DNA of 64,000 bases from a virus: the IMG/VR virus record IMGVR_UViG_3300008259_000013, positions 67,288-131,287 of that record. One strand, written 5' to 3'. The position numbers were made by a program, and so were the translations under genes. This document shows, one piece after another, positions 15,208 to 24,308 of the stretch. The notes beneath the pieces were generated by a model. It did no database searches, was not told where the DNA came from, and was given only the letters and a program-made list of their open reading frames with translations. How positions within the stretch are numbered: position 1 is the first letter of the stretch; each line of letters opens with the position of its first letter.

Positions 15208-15713
15208 AAAATTTTATAATAGTCTCTGCGATAAAAGAAGAGTTTCCATTTGACGAAGATTTTCCAATTATTTACACTGGAATCGGCAAAGTAAACGCTG
15301 CGATTGGTTTGTGTAATTACTTAAATCTTAATCCAAAAATAGATATTGTTATAAATTTAGGATCTGCTGGAGGATTAAATTGCGAAATTGGATCAATTGT
15401 TGAATGCGGTATTTTTATAGACGGCCAATTAGACTATCCCGGATATATACAAGAGCAAATAGTATTTGGAATTAATAAAAAAACATGTTGCACTTTTGAT
15501 AATTTTGTAACTGAAAAACCAAAAATTTATGCAAATTGTGTCGATATGGAGGCGGCGGCTCTCGCCAAAACTTGCATGCAAAAAGAACTTAAATTTTTGT
15601 GTTTTAAATATATTTCTGATATAATAGGTGAAGAAAAACAAACAACTAAATGGCTTAAAAATTATAAAGAAGGTAAAAATCTTCTGAGAAAAGCTCTAGA
15701 AAACATAATATGA
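15204..15713 (+). CDS. MTA/SAH nucleosidase-like protein, shortened
   Basis: This 169-residue protein is about 60 shorter than cellular MtnN. It has VSAIKEEFPF with the N-terminal acid, the YTGIGKVNAAIGLCNYL element, NLGSAGGL, a purine and ribose site CVDMEAAALAKTCM, and the SD pair (KYISDIIG) containing the catalytic Asp. The middle, which normally supplies part of the sheet and dimer contacts, is reduced. The expected activity is cleavage of adenine from methylthioadenosine, S-adenosylhomocysteine or 5'-deoxyadenosine. Two genes downstream is a radical SAM enzyme that produces such by-products. It overlaps both neighbours by 4 bases. Confidence 0.75.
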   Translation: MKNFIIVSAIKEEFPFDEDFPIIYTGIGKVNAAIGLCNYLNLNPKIDIVINLGSAGGLNCEIGSIVECGIFIDGQLDYPGYIQEQIVFGINKKTCCTFDNFVTEKPKIYANCVDMEAAALAKTCMQKELKFLCFKYISDIIGEEKQTTKWLKNYKEGKNLLRKALENII

Positions 15714-16645
15714 AAATTTTAATCACAGGGGGCGCGGGATATTTAGGCTCAGTATTAACTGAAAACTTACTTAAAGAAGGTAACGAAGTAACTATTTTAG
15801 ATAATTTATGCTATAATCAGTTATCTCTGAGCGGATTTTTTTCTAATAAACTGTTTAAATTTGTACTGGGAGACGTTAGAGAAAAATCTCTTTTAGAAAA
15901 ACTTGTAAGTGAAAATGATGTAATTATACCATTGGCAGCTATTGTTGGAATGCCAGCTTGCAAAAGCAATCCCCAAGCCGCAATCGATATAAATCTAAAT
16001 CAAATAAAAAATATAATTAAATTTTCTAGTAAAAACCAAAGAATCATATTGCCTAATACTAATAGTCAATATGGCTCATCTTCTGAAATAATTACAGAAA
16101 GTAGTCCTTTCAAACCCCTATCTCTTTATGCAGAAACCAAATGCGATGCCGAAAAAGCGCTTCTTGACTCTGGAAATGGAATTGCTCTAAGACTAGCTAC
16201 TGTTTTTGGTATGTCTTATAGAATGAGAATGGATCTTTTAGTTAACGATCTTGTATTTAAATCTTTGACTGATGGATATCTTGTTCTTTTTGAATCTCAT
16301 TTTATCAGAAATTATATTCATGTAAGAGATGTTTCTAAGGCTTTCTCTTTTATGATATATAGATACCTAAATTGCAATAATAACGCTTTCAATGTAGGTC
16401 TTTCTGATGCTAATTTAAATAAATTGCAATTAGCAGAAACTATCAAAAAGTTTATTCCTGAATTAGTTATCGTGCAAAATGAATTCAAAAAAGATTTTGA
16501 CCAAAGAAATTATAGAGTGTCAAATAAAAAAATAGAATCATATGGATGGTCTCCAGATTTTTCTCTAGAATCCGGCATAAAAGAATTGATTAATGGGTAT
16601 CAGCAAATAATAAAATATAAAAATAAAGATTTTACTAACTTGTAA
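15710..16645 (+). CDS. NAD-dependent epimerase/dehydratase (extended SDR)
   Basis: This 311-residue protein begins KILITGGAGYLGSVL, the GxxGxxG NAD-binding loop. It has LGDVRE at the adenine site, PNTNSQYGS where the catalytic Ser/Thr lies, and YAETKCDAEK with the YxxxK pair (about residues 141-145). HFIRNYIHVRDVSKAF is the substrate-domain element seen in UDP-glucose 4-epimerase-like enzymes. It probably acts on a nucleotide sugar. The substrate cannot be read from sequence. Confidence 0.87.
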   Translation: MKILITGGAGYLGSVLTENLLKEGNEVTILDNLCYNQLSLSGFFSNKLFKFVLGDVREKSLLEKLVSENDVIIPLAAIVGMPACKSNPQAAIDINLNQIKNIIKFSSKNQRIILPNTNSQYGSSSEIITESSPFKPLSLYAETKCDAEKALLDSGNGIALRLATVFGMSYRMRMDLLVNDLVFKSLTDGYLVLFESHFIRNYIHVRDVSKAFSFMIYRYLNCNNNAFNVGLSDANLNKLQLAETIKKFIPELVIVQNEFKKDFDQRNYRVSNKKIESYGWSPDFSLESGIKELINGYQQIIKYKNKDFTNL

Positions 16646-16652
16646 TTTATTT

Positions 16653-18173
16653 ATGGATATATTATTTGTTTCTCCCGGTAACGCCTCTGGAATTTACCAA
16701 GACCTTTCTGAAAACTATTCTGCGATAGAACCTCCGACTTGGGCATTACTTTTAGCTCAATCTTGCAGATCTATAGGTCTTAGCGTAGGAATTCTTGATA
16801 TAAACGCTGAAAAGCTAAATAACGATAAAGTCTTACAAAGAATAAATGCACTCAATCCCAATCTGATTTGTTTTGTCGTCTACGGTCAAAATGTTAATTC
16901 TGGGACCGTCAATATGTCTGGGGCATTATATACTTCTAATTTTTTAAAGGAAAAAGACGTAAAAATTCCAATCTCATACGTAGGTTCATATATGCAGGCT
17001 GTTCCTTTCAAAGTAATGAAAGACGAGCCTTCTATTGATTTTGCTTTTACGAATGAAGCGGTTTACGCTTTAAGAAATGTAGCCAAGCTTAAAGATTTTT
17101 CTAATTTAGAAAATATAAATGGAATTATTTGGAGAAAGAATGGAGTTATAACAATAAACCCTCCAGAAAAATCTGTTCCAAACGATAGGATGGATATAGA
17201 CTTACCTGGTTACGCTTGGGATCTTCTTCCTTATCAAAATAAACCGCTAGATTTATATAGATCTCCATTATGGCATTCTGAATATAATGAAGACAATAGA
17301 ACACCATACGCCGCTATACAAACATCTTTAGGATGCCAATTTTCTTGCAGTTTTTGCATGATTAATATCATTAACAGAAATGATAACGATGAAATAGGCG
17401 TAGCTGGCAAATATAGCGGCATGAGATATTGGAGTCCTGATTTTATTATTAAAGAATTCGAAAAACTGTATTCTCTTGGAGTTAGAACAATAAAAATAAC
17501 AGACGAAATGTTTTTATTAAATAAAAAATTTTATGCCCCGCTTTGCGAAATGCTACGCGATAGAGGTTATGGCAAAAACTTAAGAATGTGGGCATATTCA
17601 AGGATAGACACAGTAAGAAATCCTGAGCTTCTTAAATTAGTAAGATCTGCTGGAATTAGATGGCTGGCCCTCGGCATAGAAAGCGCAGATAAAACAGTAA
17701 GACTAGAAGTATCTAAAGGAAAATTCGAAGATGTAGACATTAAAAGAGTTATATCTCAAATCCATGACGCTAACATTGAAGTAATGGCGAATTATATATT
17801 TGGCCTTCCCGGAGACACTGTTGAAAGCATGCGTAAAACTCTTGACTTTTCTAAAGATTTATGTACATCTGGATGGAATGCTTATGCCGCCATGGCATTA
17901 CCAGGAAGTCAATTGTATAAAGATGCTATCTTAAAAAATACAAAATTGCCAGACTCTTATGAAGGATATTCTTTTCATGGCTACGAGACTCTTCCCCTGC
18001 CAACAGAATCGTTGTCCGCTGAAGAAGTGTTAAAATTCAGGGATTCGGCTTTTTCCGAATACCACTCTTCTGGCGCTTTTTTGGATAGAATAAAAAATAA
18101 ATTTGGGGAAAACGCTGTAAAAAATATAAAAGACATGTTAAAGATAAAAATAGTTAGAAAAATCTATAATTAA
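16653..18173 (+). CDS. Radical SAM enzyme with B12-binding-type N-terminal domain
   Basis: This 506-residue protein opens with an N-terminal 180-residue Rossmann-like domain (MDILFVSPGNASG, PPTWALLLAQS) of the B12-binding radical SAM class. No DxHxxG motif is seen, which is common in this class. The radical SAM core has Cys228-x3-Cys232-x2-Cys235 (GCQFSCSFC), which binds the 4Fe-4S cluster, then ITDEMFLL, LALGIESAD and FGLPGDT of the BchE/HpnP-like family. Such enzymes methylate unactivated carbons or carry out cyclisations and rearrangements. In this cluster a sugar or lipid substrate is plausible. The host must supply cobalamin, as for NrdJ, if it binds B12. Confidence 0.88.
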   Translation: MDILFVSPGNASGIYQDLSENYSAIEPPTWALLLAQSCRSIGLSVGILDINAEKLNNDKVLQRINALNPNLICFVVYGQNVNSGTVNMSGALYTSNFLKEKDVKIPISYVGSYMQAVPFKVMKDEPSIDFAFTNEAVYALRNVAKLKDFSNLENINGIIWRKNGVITINPPEKSVPNDRMDIDLPGYAWDLLPYQNKPLDLYRSPLWHSEYNEDNRTPYAAIQTSLGCQFSCSFCMINIINRNDNDEIGVAGKYSGMRYWSPDFIIKEFEKLYSLGVRTIKITDEMFLLNKKFYAPLCEMLRDRGYGKNLRMWAYSRIDTVRNPELLKLVRSAGIRWLALGIESADKTVRLEVSKGKFEDVDIKRVISQIHDANIEVMANYIFGLPGDTVESMRKTLDFSKDLCTSGWNAYAAMALPGSQLYKDAILKNTKLPDSYEGYSFHGYETLPLPTESLSAEEVLKFRDSAFSEYHSSGAFLDRIKNKFGENAVKNIKDMLKIKIVRKIYN

Positions 18174-18174
18174 A

Positions 18175-18783
18175 ATGAAACAATATTCTGAAAAAGATTT
18201 ATTAGATTTTGAAGAAGACATCGCAAAAGAATTTAATTCAGGCAAAATAAAGGCTCCGATTCATCTTCACAATGGAAATGAGAAAGAAATAATAGAAATA
18301 TTTAAAAACATAAATCCTAAAGATTGGATTCTATGCAGCTGGAGAAGTCATTATCACTGCCTGCTTAAAGGAGTGCCTCCAGAAGAATTAAAACAAAATA
18401 TAATGGACGGAAAATCTATAGCTCTTTGTTTCCCAGAGTATAATATTTTTTCTTCAGCTATCGTAACCGGCATTCTTCCTATCGCGGTAGGAATAGGTAT
18501 GGCGTCAAAAATGAATGGTGATGGAAGATGGGTGTATTGTTTTGTCGGCGACATGACATCTGAGACAGGATGTTTCGAAGAGTGTTATAAATATGTTTGC
18601 AACCACGATCTTCCAGTCAAATTTATAATAGAAGATAATGGCAAATCTGTTTGTACAGATACTCGGAAAATATGGAACACCATAAGACTTAGCAAAGAAG
18701 GCTTATTTAATAAGCATCTTTACTATTATAAATATGAAACAAAATGGCCTCACGCTGGAGCCGGACAAAGAGTTCAATTTTAA
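18175..18783 (+). CDS. Thiamine-diphosphate enzyme, E1-alpha-like subunit
   Basis: This 202-residue protein has the ThDP-binding motif as GD (125-126, VGDMTSETG) ending with Asn155 (IIEDNGKS), plus SWRSHYHCLLKG resembling the 'YRxHxxxlarG' segment of pyruvate dehydrogenase E1-alpha. The usual E1-alpha length is about 330; the C-terminal third is missing or reduced. The next gene encodes the matching beta-like subunit 1 base later. Two-subunit ThDP enzymes cleave and transfer two-carbon keto units, as dehydrogenase E1 or transketolase-like synthases. In a glycan cluster it may make a branched or keto-derived sugar, which is inference. Confidence 0.8.
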   Translation: MKQYSEKDLLDFEEDIAKEFNSGKIKAPIHLHNGNEKEIIEIFKNINPKDWILCSWRSHYHCLLKGVPPEELKQNIMDGKSIALCFPEYNIFSSAIVTGILPIAVGIGMASKMNGDGRWVYCFVGDMTSETGCFEECYKYVCNHDLPVKFIIEDNGKSVCTDTRKIWNTIRLSKEGLFNKHLYYYKYETKWPHAGAGQRVQF

Positions 18784-18784
18784 T

Positions 18785-19315
18785 ATGAAATATTTTGATG
18801 AATTAAAAAGATCAATGGATTATCTAGCGGCTCATCCGGACACTTTATTTATTGGCCAAGCTGTTGAGTATGCTGGCACAGCAATGAGCAACACTTTAAA
18901 AGATGTACCAAATAATAAAAAACTAGAGCTTCCTGTTTGCGAAGATTTGCAAGCTGGAATGACAAATGGCTTTGCTTTATCTGGCAAAATTCCAATAAGC
19001 ATCTATCCACGATGGAATTTCTTTTTGCTCGCCACAAATCAAGTAGTTAATCATTTAGATAAGATCCCAATGATTTCTGATTTTAAAACTAAAGCAATTA
19101 TTAGAACTGGAATTGGTTCGGAAAGACCTCTTCATCCGCAGCATCAACACGTTGGCGATTTCACTGATGCATTTAATCTTATGCTCAAAAATGTAGAAGT
19201 AATTAGGCTTGACGAGCCAGAAGATATATTTCCAGCTTATGAAAAAGCTTTAAATAGAACCGATGGCAAATCAACTATTTTAGTTGAGTGGGGAGATTTT
19301 TATAACGAAAAATAA
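18785..19315 (+). CDS. Thiamine-diphosphate enzyme, E1-beta-like subunit (Pyr domain)
   Basis: The protein has 176 residues from the ATG at 18785, placed 1 base after the alpha stop (TAATATG). A longer start at 18734 would lie inside the alpha gene. FIGQAVEYAGTAMS, LPVCEDLQAGMTNGFALSG and IPISIYPRWNFFLLATNQ match the pyrimidine-binding domain of E1-beta, with the Glu needed to activate ThDP probably in VCEDLQ or AVEYAG. The C-terminal transketolase domain of about 130 residues is absent, so this is a minimal version. It should pair with the preceding gene. Confidence 0.78.
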   Translation: MKYFDELKRSMDYLAAHPDTLFIGQAVEYAGTAMSNTLKDVPNNKKLELPVCEDLQAGMTNGFALSGKIPISIYPRWNFFLLATNQVVNHLDKIPMISDFKTKAIIRTGIGSERPLHPQHQHVGDFTDAFNLMLKNVEVIRLDEPEDIFPAYEKALNRTDGKSTILVEWGDFYNEK

Positions 19316-19333
19316 AAACTGCAATTAAAGATA

Positions 19334-20155
19334 ATGGATTTCTCTTTTTTAATTGCCTCTAAAAAACCGTATGATGACTACGCTCGAAAATCTGTTGATT
19401 CCATTTGTGCGATAGATACTAAATTAAAATACGAAATCATAATATGCCACCAAGATGAAATAAGAGACAGCAGAGTCAGATGGATAAAAGACGATAAGCT
19501 ATCTGGATCTTGTTATGCTTATAATACTTGCTATAAATATTCTTCTGGTAAATATATTTTTATTTTTACAGATGATGCTATTTTGCATGGAGACATTTAC
19601 GGAACAATTGATTTTCTTGAGTCTGATTTATTTAAAAATAAAAAATTTAAGATAACAACTTTGCCTGGAATGCTGCGAGATAAAACAAGCCCTATTAATA
19701 TTACAAAATTTGAAAAAGAACCGTCCTATCCTGATATATTAAAATTAACAGATTGTTATATTATTTGTCCGCCGTTTAATGTTCCATGTTTCCCAATATT
19801 TTCTAGGGAAACCGTAGATAATTTTTTGGGTGGCATTCTTTTCCATCCAAGCGTAAAAATATGTCATGACTGGTGGCTTGGGGCTTTTTTGTATTTTAAT
19901 GGCGAACCAATAGTGCAGTACGACAAAGCTTTAATTATTGGAGATCCTATTTTAGCAATACCACATGAAGATTTAATTTTGGAAGATACAAAAGTAAAAT
20001 TTTTTGGAGAAAGCTATGTGAATACATATAGAATTATTAAAAACTATTTCAAAGGCATGCCTTACGTATACGATGAAGGAAAAAGTTATATTTCAGAGCA
20101 AGAAATCCTAAAATTAAAAAATGAAAGAAAAACATCACATCCTATTTGTAACTGA
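19334..20155 (+). CDS. GT2-like glycosyltransferase
   Basis: This 273-residue protein has N-terminal MDFSFLIASKKPYDDYARKS, followed by YEIIICHQDE, a GSCYAYNTCYKYSSGKYIFI segment and FTDDAIL in the DxD position (about residue 80). These are GT-A family 2 features. A CHDWWLG element near residue 180 fits the acceptor side. The C-terminal end is overlapped by 35 bases by the next gene. Donor and acceptor are unknown. Confidence 0.75.
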   Translation: MDFSFLIASKKPYDDYARKSVDSICAIDTKLKYEIIICHQDEIRDSRVRWIKDDKLSGSCYAYNTCYKYSSGKYIFIFTDDAILHGDIYGTIDFLESDLFKNKKFKITTLPGMLRDKTSPINITKFEKEPSYPDILKLTDCYIICPPFNVPCFPIFSRETVDNFLGGILFHPSVKICHDWWLGAFLYFNGEPIVQYDKALIIGDPILAIPHEDLILEDTKVKFFGESYVNTYRIIKNYFKGMPYVYDEGKSYISEQEILKLKNERKTSHPICN

Positions 20156-21095
20156 AAAGTGGTTCAATGGCTGCCCGCAGCTTTCATTCACAAATAATTT
20201 TCACAATTTATTCAATACATTTAACTCGGCCGTAGGTGAAGATTTTTCCTGGAACACAATTCACATAGATGAATCGTATTCTATTTATGGAAAACATGTA
20301 GATGAAATAATCTTAAACTACTGTTTATACAATAACGTATCCGTTGTTTTTTATTCTCTTTTAGGCACTGACCCCAGAAATCCAACAATAAAAACATATC
20401 AAGCTCTTAAAAATGCTAAAATAAAGCAATGTTTTATGTGGCCAGATACTGCTGGCTGGGCTATAGAAAAAATAAAAGAACTTGACAGTTTATCTGATCT
20501 TCACATCTCTTGGGATAATCCATCTATTAAAATTGGATATTCAAATAAGCATTTATCTATGTGGGTTCCTCAAGATCAATTTTTATTTTGCCCAGACGAA
20601 CAAAATATAGATGTTAATTTTTCTGGCAGCAAGCATCAGGAAGACAGAATAGAATATTTAAATTTTTTAATTAAAAAACTAAATGCAATATCAATTAGAG
20701 GCGGGCAAGCGGAAGAAAGGCTAAGCCCTCAGCTATATGCATTTTTGATAAGAAGAAGCAAAATAAATCTTAATTTCCCACTGCACCCTTTCGGATTTGA
20801 TCAGGTTAAAGGAAGAGTGTTTGAAGTTTTGGCTTCTAAATCTTTGCTTTTGGAAAAGGCTAATAGCGAAACAAAAAAATTATTAATTCCAAATGAAGAA
20901 TACGTTGAGTTTTACAGCCCCCAAGATGCTTTAGGCAAAATTAAATATTTTTTAAACAACGAAGAGCACAGAATCGACATAGCTCGAAAAGGATATGAAA
21001 AATATAGAGAAAAATATTCGTCTGATATATTTTGGAAAACTATAATTAATAAACTGTTTGCGTCTCAAATTTATGAAATTAACAATAATTTTTAA
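20121..21095 (+). CDS. GT-B glycosyltransferase with CgeB-like C-terminal domain
   Basis: This 324-residue protein lacks a standard N-terminal GT motif. The C-terminal part (about 215-315) has LNFPLHPFGFDQVKGRVFEV, LASKSLLLEKANSE and a repeated YEKYREKYS end. This matches the 'glycosyl transferases group 1' or CgeB-like domain, in which the R-x-F-E element binds the nucleotide sugar. It starts within the previous gene's C-terminus. Its role is probably a step of the same glycan. Confidence 0.65.
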   Translation: MKEKHHILFVTEKWFNGCPQLSFTNNFHNLFNTFNSAVGEDFSWNTIHIDESYSIYGKHVDEIILNYCLYNNVSVVFYSLLGTDPRNPTIKTYQALKNAKIKQCFMWPDTAGWAIEKIKELDSLSDLHISWDNPSIKIGYSNKHLSMWVPQDQFLFCPDEQNIDVNFSGSKHQEDRIEYLNFLIKKLNAISIRGGQAEERLSPQLYAFLIRRSKINLNFPLHPFGFDQVKGRVFEVLASKSLLLEKANSETKKLLIPNEEYVEFYSPQDALGKIKYFLNNEEHRIDIARKGYEKYREKYSSDIFWKTIINKLFASQIYEINNNF

Positions 21096-22068
21096 TACAT
21101 GCGGAATATCCGGCAATGAAAATGTAGAAAGATACATTTCTTCAATAAATAGCATTCTTAATCAAAAATTTGATGACTTTAGAGTTGTTTTGTCTAGTTG
21201 CTTAAACTCCAATAAAACAAAAAACAGACTTATAAACGAATTTAAAAATAAAATTTCTTATAGCTTTATAGACGAACTTTTACCTGTAAACATAACTTTT
21301 AATAAAAGCGTTCAAAGCTCAGTAGCTCATATTGGCAAATCCGATGGATACTTATATGTTGATTCTGGTATTGATATGTCAAATGATTTAAATACTTTGT
21401 CTAAATTGTATGATTTGCATAAGTCTGGACCAAACGGAATGACCGCTTCTAGAGTAGATTGTGACGCTGGCTATTGGCTTTGGTTCGGCCAAAATGTTCC
21501 GGGATGGTCTCCTTATCATAATCCAACTCCGGAGCAGGATTTCGAATGCAGCCAAGCAATGTTTAAAAATGGTAATTTTACCGTCCCAATTGGCAAAACA
21601 GTTAATTTACACCTTCAGATTTTTGACAATTCTATATTTGAGTCTTTTGATAACAGATTAATGCCTGATATTTTTGCCTCTCACTCTACGGAAGGCACTT
21701 TCACTTTCATTAATTCTTGTTTAAATAAAAAATTCGTTGTTCATAAAGATGTTTCAGTCAACCATTTCACCAGCATGGATGGAGGAAGCTCTGGATTTAG
21801 GCCAGAAAGAGCAGGCGTCCCTGGATATCAACACACGATAAATTTTAGCAAAAAAACTATAATGGACGCAGTTAATAGCCAAGAAGCGAAAGAATGCGGG
21901 TTCGGTTATGAGGAATGCCAAAATATACTAATTCATGATGAATCTAAATTTGATGAAAATGGATTTTCAAAAAATCCAGAAAGATTAAAGAAATTTTTAT
22001 TAGAAGGCTTTTATCTTTCAAAAGAAGAGTTTAGTTACGAAAACATCAATCATGTTTTCTTTAAATAA
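21073..22068 (+). CDS. GT-A-like glycosyltransferase, divergent
   Basis: The protein has 331 residues from the ATG at 21073 (MKLTIIFNTCG). An in-frame TTG 15 bases earlier is less likely. The N-terminal part follows GT2 style: ERYISSINSILNQKFDDFRVVLSSCLN. SDGYLYVDSGIDM sits where the DxD motif would be. The C-terminal two thirds contain a conserved-looking HSTEGTFTFINSC stretch and VNHFTSMDGGSSG. It overlaps the previous gene by 23 bases. This is a weaker match than its GT2 neighbours. Confidence 0.6.
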   Translation: MKLTIIFNTCGISGNENVERYISSINSILNQKFDDFRVVLSSCLNSNKTKNRLINEFKNKISYSFIDELLPVNITFNKSVQSSVAHIGKSDGYLYVDSGIDMSNDLNTLSKLYDLHKSGPNGMTASRVDCDAGYWLWFGQNVPGWSPYHNPTPEQDFECSQAMFKNGNFTVPIGKTVNLHLQIFDNSIFESFDNRLMPDIFASHSTEGTFTFINSCLNKKFVVHKDVSVNHFTSMDGGSSGFRPERAGVPGYQHTINFSKKTIMDAVNSQEAKECGFGYEECQNILIHDESKFDENGFSKNPERLKKFLLEGFYLSKEEFSYENINHVFFK

Positions 22069-22069
22069 T

Positions 22070-22828
22070 ATGATAAAACTTTCAGTTATAATACCAGGAA
22101 TAAGACCTCAAAATTGGCAAAAAATTTATGAAAGCGTTAAGGATTCTTTAGGTTCTTATCAGTTTGAAATGGTCGCTATAGGCCCAAACTTACCAAGTTC
22201 TTTTTTTAACGACAAATTAAATTTTAAATACGTAAGAGATTTTGGACACCCCAGCAGATGTTTGCAAATAGCTTCGATTTTATCTTCTGGAGAATATCTA
22301 TGTTGGCTTCCTGATGACATTATTTTAGAATCAGGCTCTCTTGGTAAATGCGTCGAATTTATGATTGGAAAATCATCTTTGGACGGAATGACGCTAAGAT
22401 ATTCGGAAGGGCAAGGATTTACAGGCTCTCAAGACAAAGATGACTCTTATTGGATCGGATACACCCACCCAGACCAAAGATTTCCGCATGTAAACAAAGA
22501 TTGGAAAATAGCGCCAGTGTTTTTATATAACAGAAACCATTTTATATCAATTGGAGGTTTGGATTGTAGATTCGAGCATATAAATTTTAATACTCATGAT
22601 TTTGCTTATAGAACTCAAGCTTTAGGTGGCAAAATTTACCTTTCTCCAACTAAAGTTTTTAGCGCAGACTGGACTCCAAACGATCCTATTATATCTGGGG
22701 CTCATTATGAAAATGACGCGCCATTATTCGCTCAAATATATTCTCAACAAAATTTTATTAGAAACGTGAGCATTGATAATTGGAAAGACCAACCAAATTA
22801 TTGGCCAAGAAGAAATTATAAAATATGA
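22070..22828 (+). CDS. GT2-like glycosyltransferase
   Basis: The protein has 252 residues from the ATG at 22070, 1 base after the upstream stop; an earlier ATG at 22052 lies inside the previous gene. MIKLSVIIPGIRPQNWQK, then GEYLCWLPDDIIL (the DD position, near residue 82) and SIGGLDCRFEHINF, are typical of family 2 GT-A enzymes. The next gene overlaps by 4 bases. Confidence 0.78.
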   Translation: MIKLSVIIPGIRPQNWQKIYESVKDSLGSYQFEMVAIGPNLPSSFFNDKLNFKYVRDFGHPSRCLQIASILSSGEYLCWLPDDIILESGSLGKCVEFMIGKSSLDGMTLRYSEGQGFTGSQDKDDSYWIGYTHPDQRFPHVNKDWKIAPVFLYNRNHFISIGGLDCRFEHINFNTHDFAYRTQALGGKIYLSPTKVFSADWTPNDPIISGAHYENDAPLFAQIYSQQNFIRNVSIDNWKDQPNYWPRRNYKI

Positions 22829-23382
22829 AACTGCACCTAGGCTGTTATCGCAAAAAAATTCACGGCTATACTAATATAGACATACGAGAAGAAGTAAATC
22901 CAGACTTAGTTGACGATGTTTTCTCTTTAGAAAAAATCTCAAATAATTCAGCGGAATTAATTTATGCCTGTCATGTTTTAGAGCATGCTAGACTGGATGA
23001 GGCTAAAAAAGCTTTTGCAAGATGGAATTCTATATTAAAGCCAGAAGGTGTTCTCAGAATAGCCGTTCCCGATTTGGAAGCTGTTTTTGATTATTATAAA
23101 CAAACTGGAAATATTGCAGAGCTTAGATCTTTTATATATGGTTCTCAAAAGCATCCATACGATATCCATTACACTGGATGGGATTTTCATTCTCTAAAGA
23201 ATGACTTGGAACAATGTGGATTTAAAAATGTACGCAGATACGACTGGAGAGAAACTGATCATTTTTATATTGATGATTATAGCCAATCTTATATGCCTAA
23301 AATTTCCTATAAATCAAGAAGAATCAACGATATAATAGAAGGAAAATTAATGAGCTTAAATGTAGAGGCCACTAAACAATGA
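22825..23382 (+). CDS. Class I SAM-dependent methyltransferase
   Basis: This 185-residue protein begins MKLHLGCYRKKIHGYTNID, the 'LhLGcG...GwiNvDi' glycine-rich SAM loop in which Tyr replaces Gly. IYACHVLEHARLDEA is the 'sxHvlEHl' motif of Methyltransf_11-type proteins, and SILKPEGVLRIAVPDLE is the post-I strand. Proteins of this group methylate sugars or stay as orphan methyltransferases in O-antigen clusters. The by-product would be SAH, a substrate for the nucleosidase in this cluster. Confidence 0.85.
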   Translation: MKLHLGCYRKKIHGYTNIDIREEVNPDLVDDVFSLEKISNNSAELIYACHVLEHARLDEAKKAFARWNSILKPEGVLRIAVPDLEAVFDYYKQTGNIAELRSFIYGSQKHPYDIHYTGWDFHSLKNDLEQCGFKNVRRYDWRETDHFYIDDYSQSYMPKISYKSRRINDIIEGKLMSLNVEATKQ

Positions 23383-24308
23383 AAATTCTAGTAACAGGAG
23401 GCAATGGATTAGTCGGCAATGCTATCAAAAAAATTGCATCAAAAAATCCACAATTTGATTTTATTTTTGTCGGCAGAGAAGATTGCGATTTAACTAAAGA
23501 AAGCCAAGTCGAGTCTCTCTTTTTAAACTATAAGCCAAATTATGTCATTCATACCGCCGCTAAAGTAGGTGGAATTGGTGGCAATATGATCGGCCACGCT
23601 GACTATTTTTATCAAAATATTTTAATTAATTCTTTTCTAATACACTATTCGTGGAAATATAATGTAGAAAAACTTTTAGCATTTTCTTCGGTTTGCGTTT
23701 TCCCAGATGACTCTCAAATTCTTAAAGAAGAGAATATGCATAATGGGCCTCCATTTTCTGGAAATTTTGCCTATGCTTTTGCGAAAAGAATGGTTGATGT
23801 TCAAATAAGAGCTTACAAACACCAGCACAATATTAAAAATTATTGCTCTATTATTCCTTCCAACATAATTGGAACTCATGATTTTTATAATTTGCAACAC
23901 GGGCATGTTCTTCCGAGCTTAATACACAAAATTTATTTAGCCAAAAAAAACAACTCTAACCTAGAAGTTTGGGGAGACGGCAAGTCCCTTAGAGAGTTTA
24001 TTTTTGCCGATGATCTTGCCCTAGCTTTGGTTGATTTGCTAAAGAAAAGCAACATACCTGAAAGACTAACTATAGCTGGAAACAAACAGTATTCTATAAA
24101 AGATATTGTAGATATGCTTGTTAAAGCTTCAGGATTTGCAGGAGAGGTCATTTTCAATGGTGCTAAACCCAACGGCCAAAGAAATCGACAATCCGATTTA
24201 TCTTTATTCAACAGCTTATTTCCAAATTTTAATTTTACAAACATCGAAGAAGCTGTTAAAATTAGTTACGACTGGTTCGAGAAAAACTATCCCAACATAA
24301 GACTATGA
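23379..24308 (+). CDS. GDP-fucose synthase family (Fcl or ColC-like) epimerase/reductase
   Basis: This 309-residue SDR enzyme begins KILVTGGNGLVGNAI and has AKVGGIGGN, the FSSVCVFP strand with the catalytic Ser, and YAFAKRM with the YxxxK pair (near residue 136). VWGDGKSLREFIFADDLA is the GDP-fucose synthase signature. GDP-fucose synthase epimerises GDP-4-keto-6-deoxymannose at C3/C5 and reduces C4. The homologous ColC does the C5 epimerisation and C4 reduction that make GDP-colitose. The ColD-like dehydratase directly after it (4-base overlap) favours the ColC-like role. Confidence 0.88.
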   Translation: MKILVTGGNGLVGNAIKKIASKNPQFDFIFVGREDCDLTKESQVESLFLNYKPNYVIHTAAKVGGIGGNMIGHADYFYQNILINSFLIHYSWKYNVEKLLAFSSVCVFPDDSQILKEENMHNGPPFSGNFAYAFAKRMVDVQIRAYKHQHNIKNYCSIIPSNIIGTHDFYNLQHGHVLPSLIHKIYLAKKNNSNLEVWGDGKSLREFIFADDLALALVDLLKKSNIPERLTIAGNKQYSIKDIVDMLVKASGFAGEVIFNGAKPNGQRNRQSDLSLFNSLFPNFNFTNIEEAVKISYDWFEKNYPNIRL

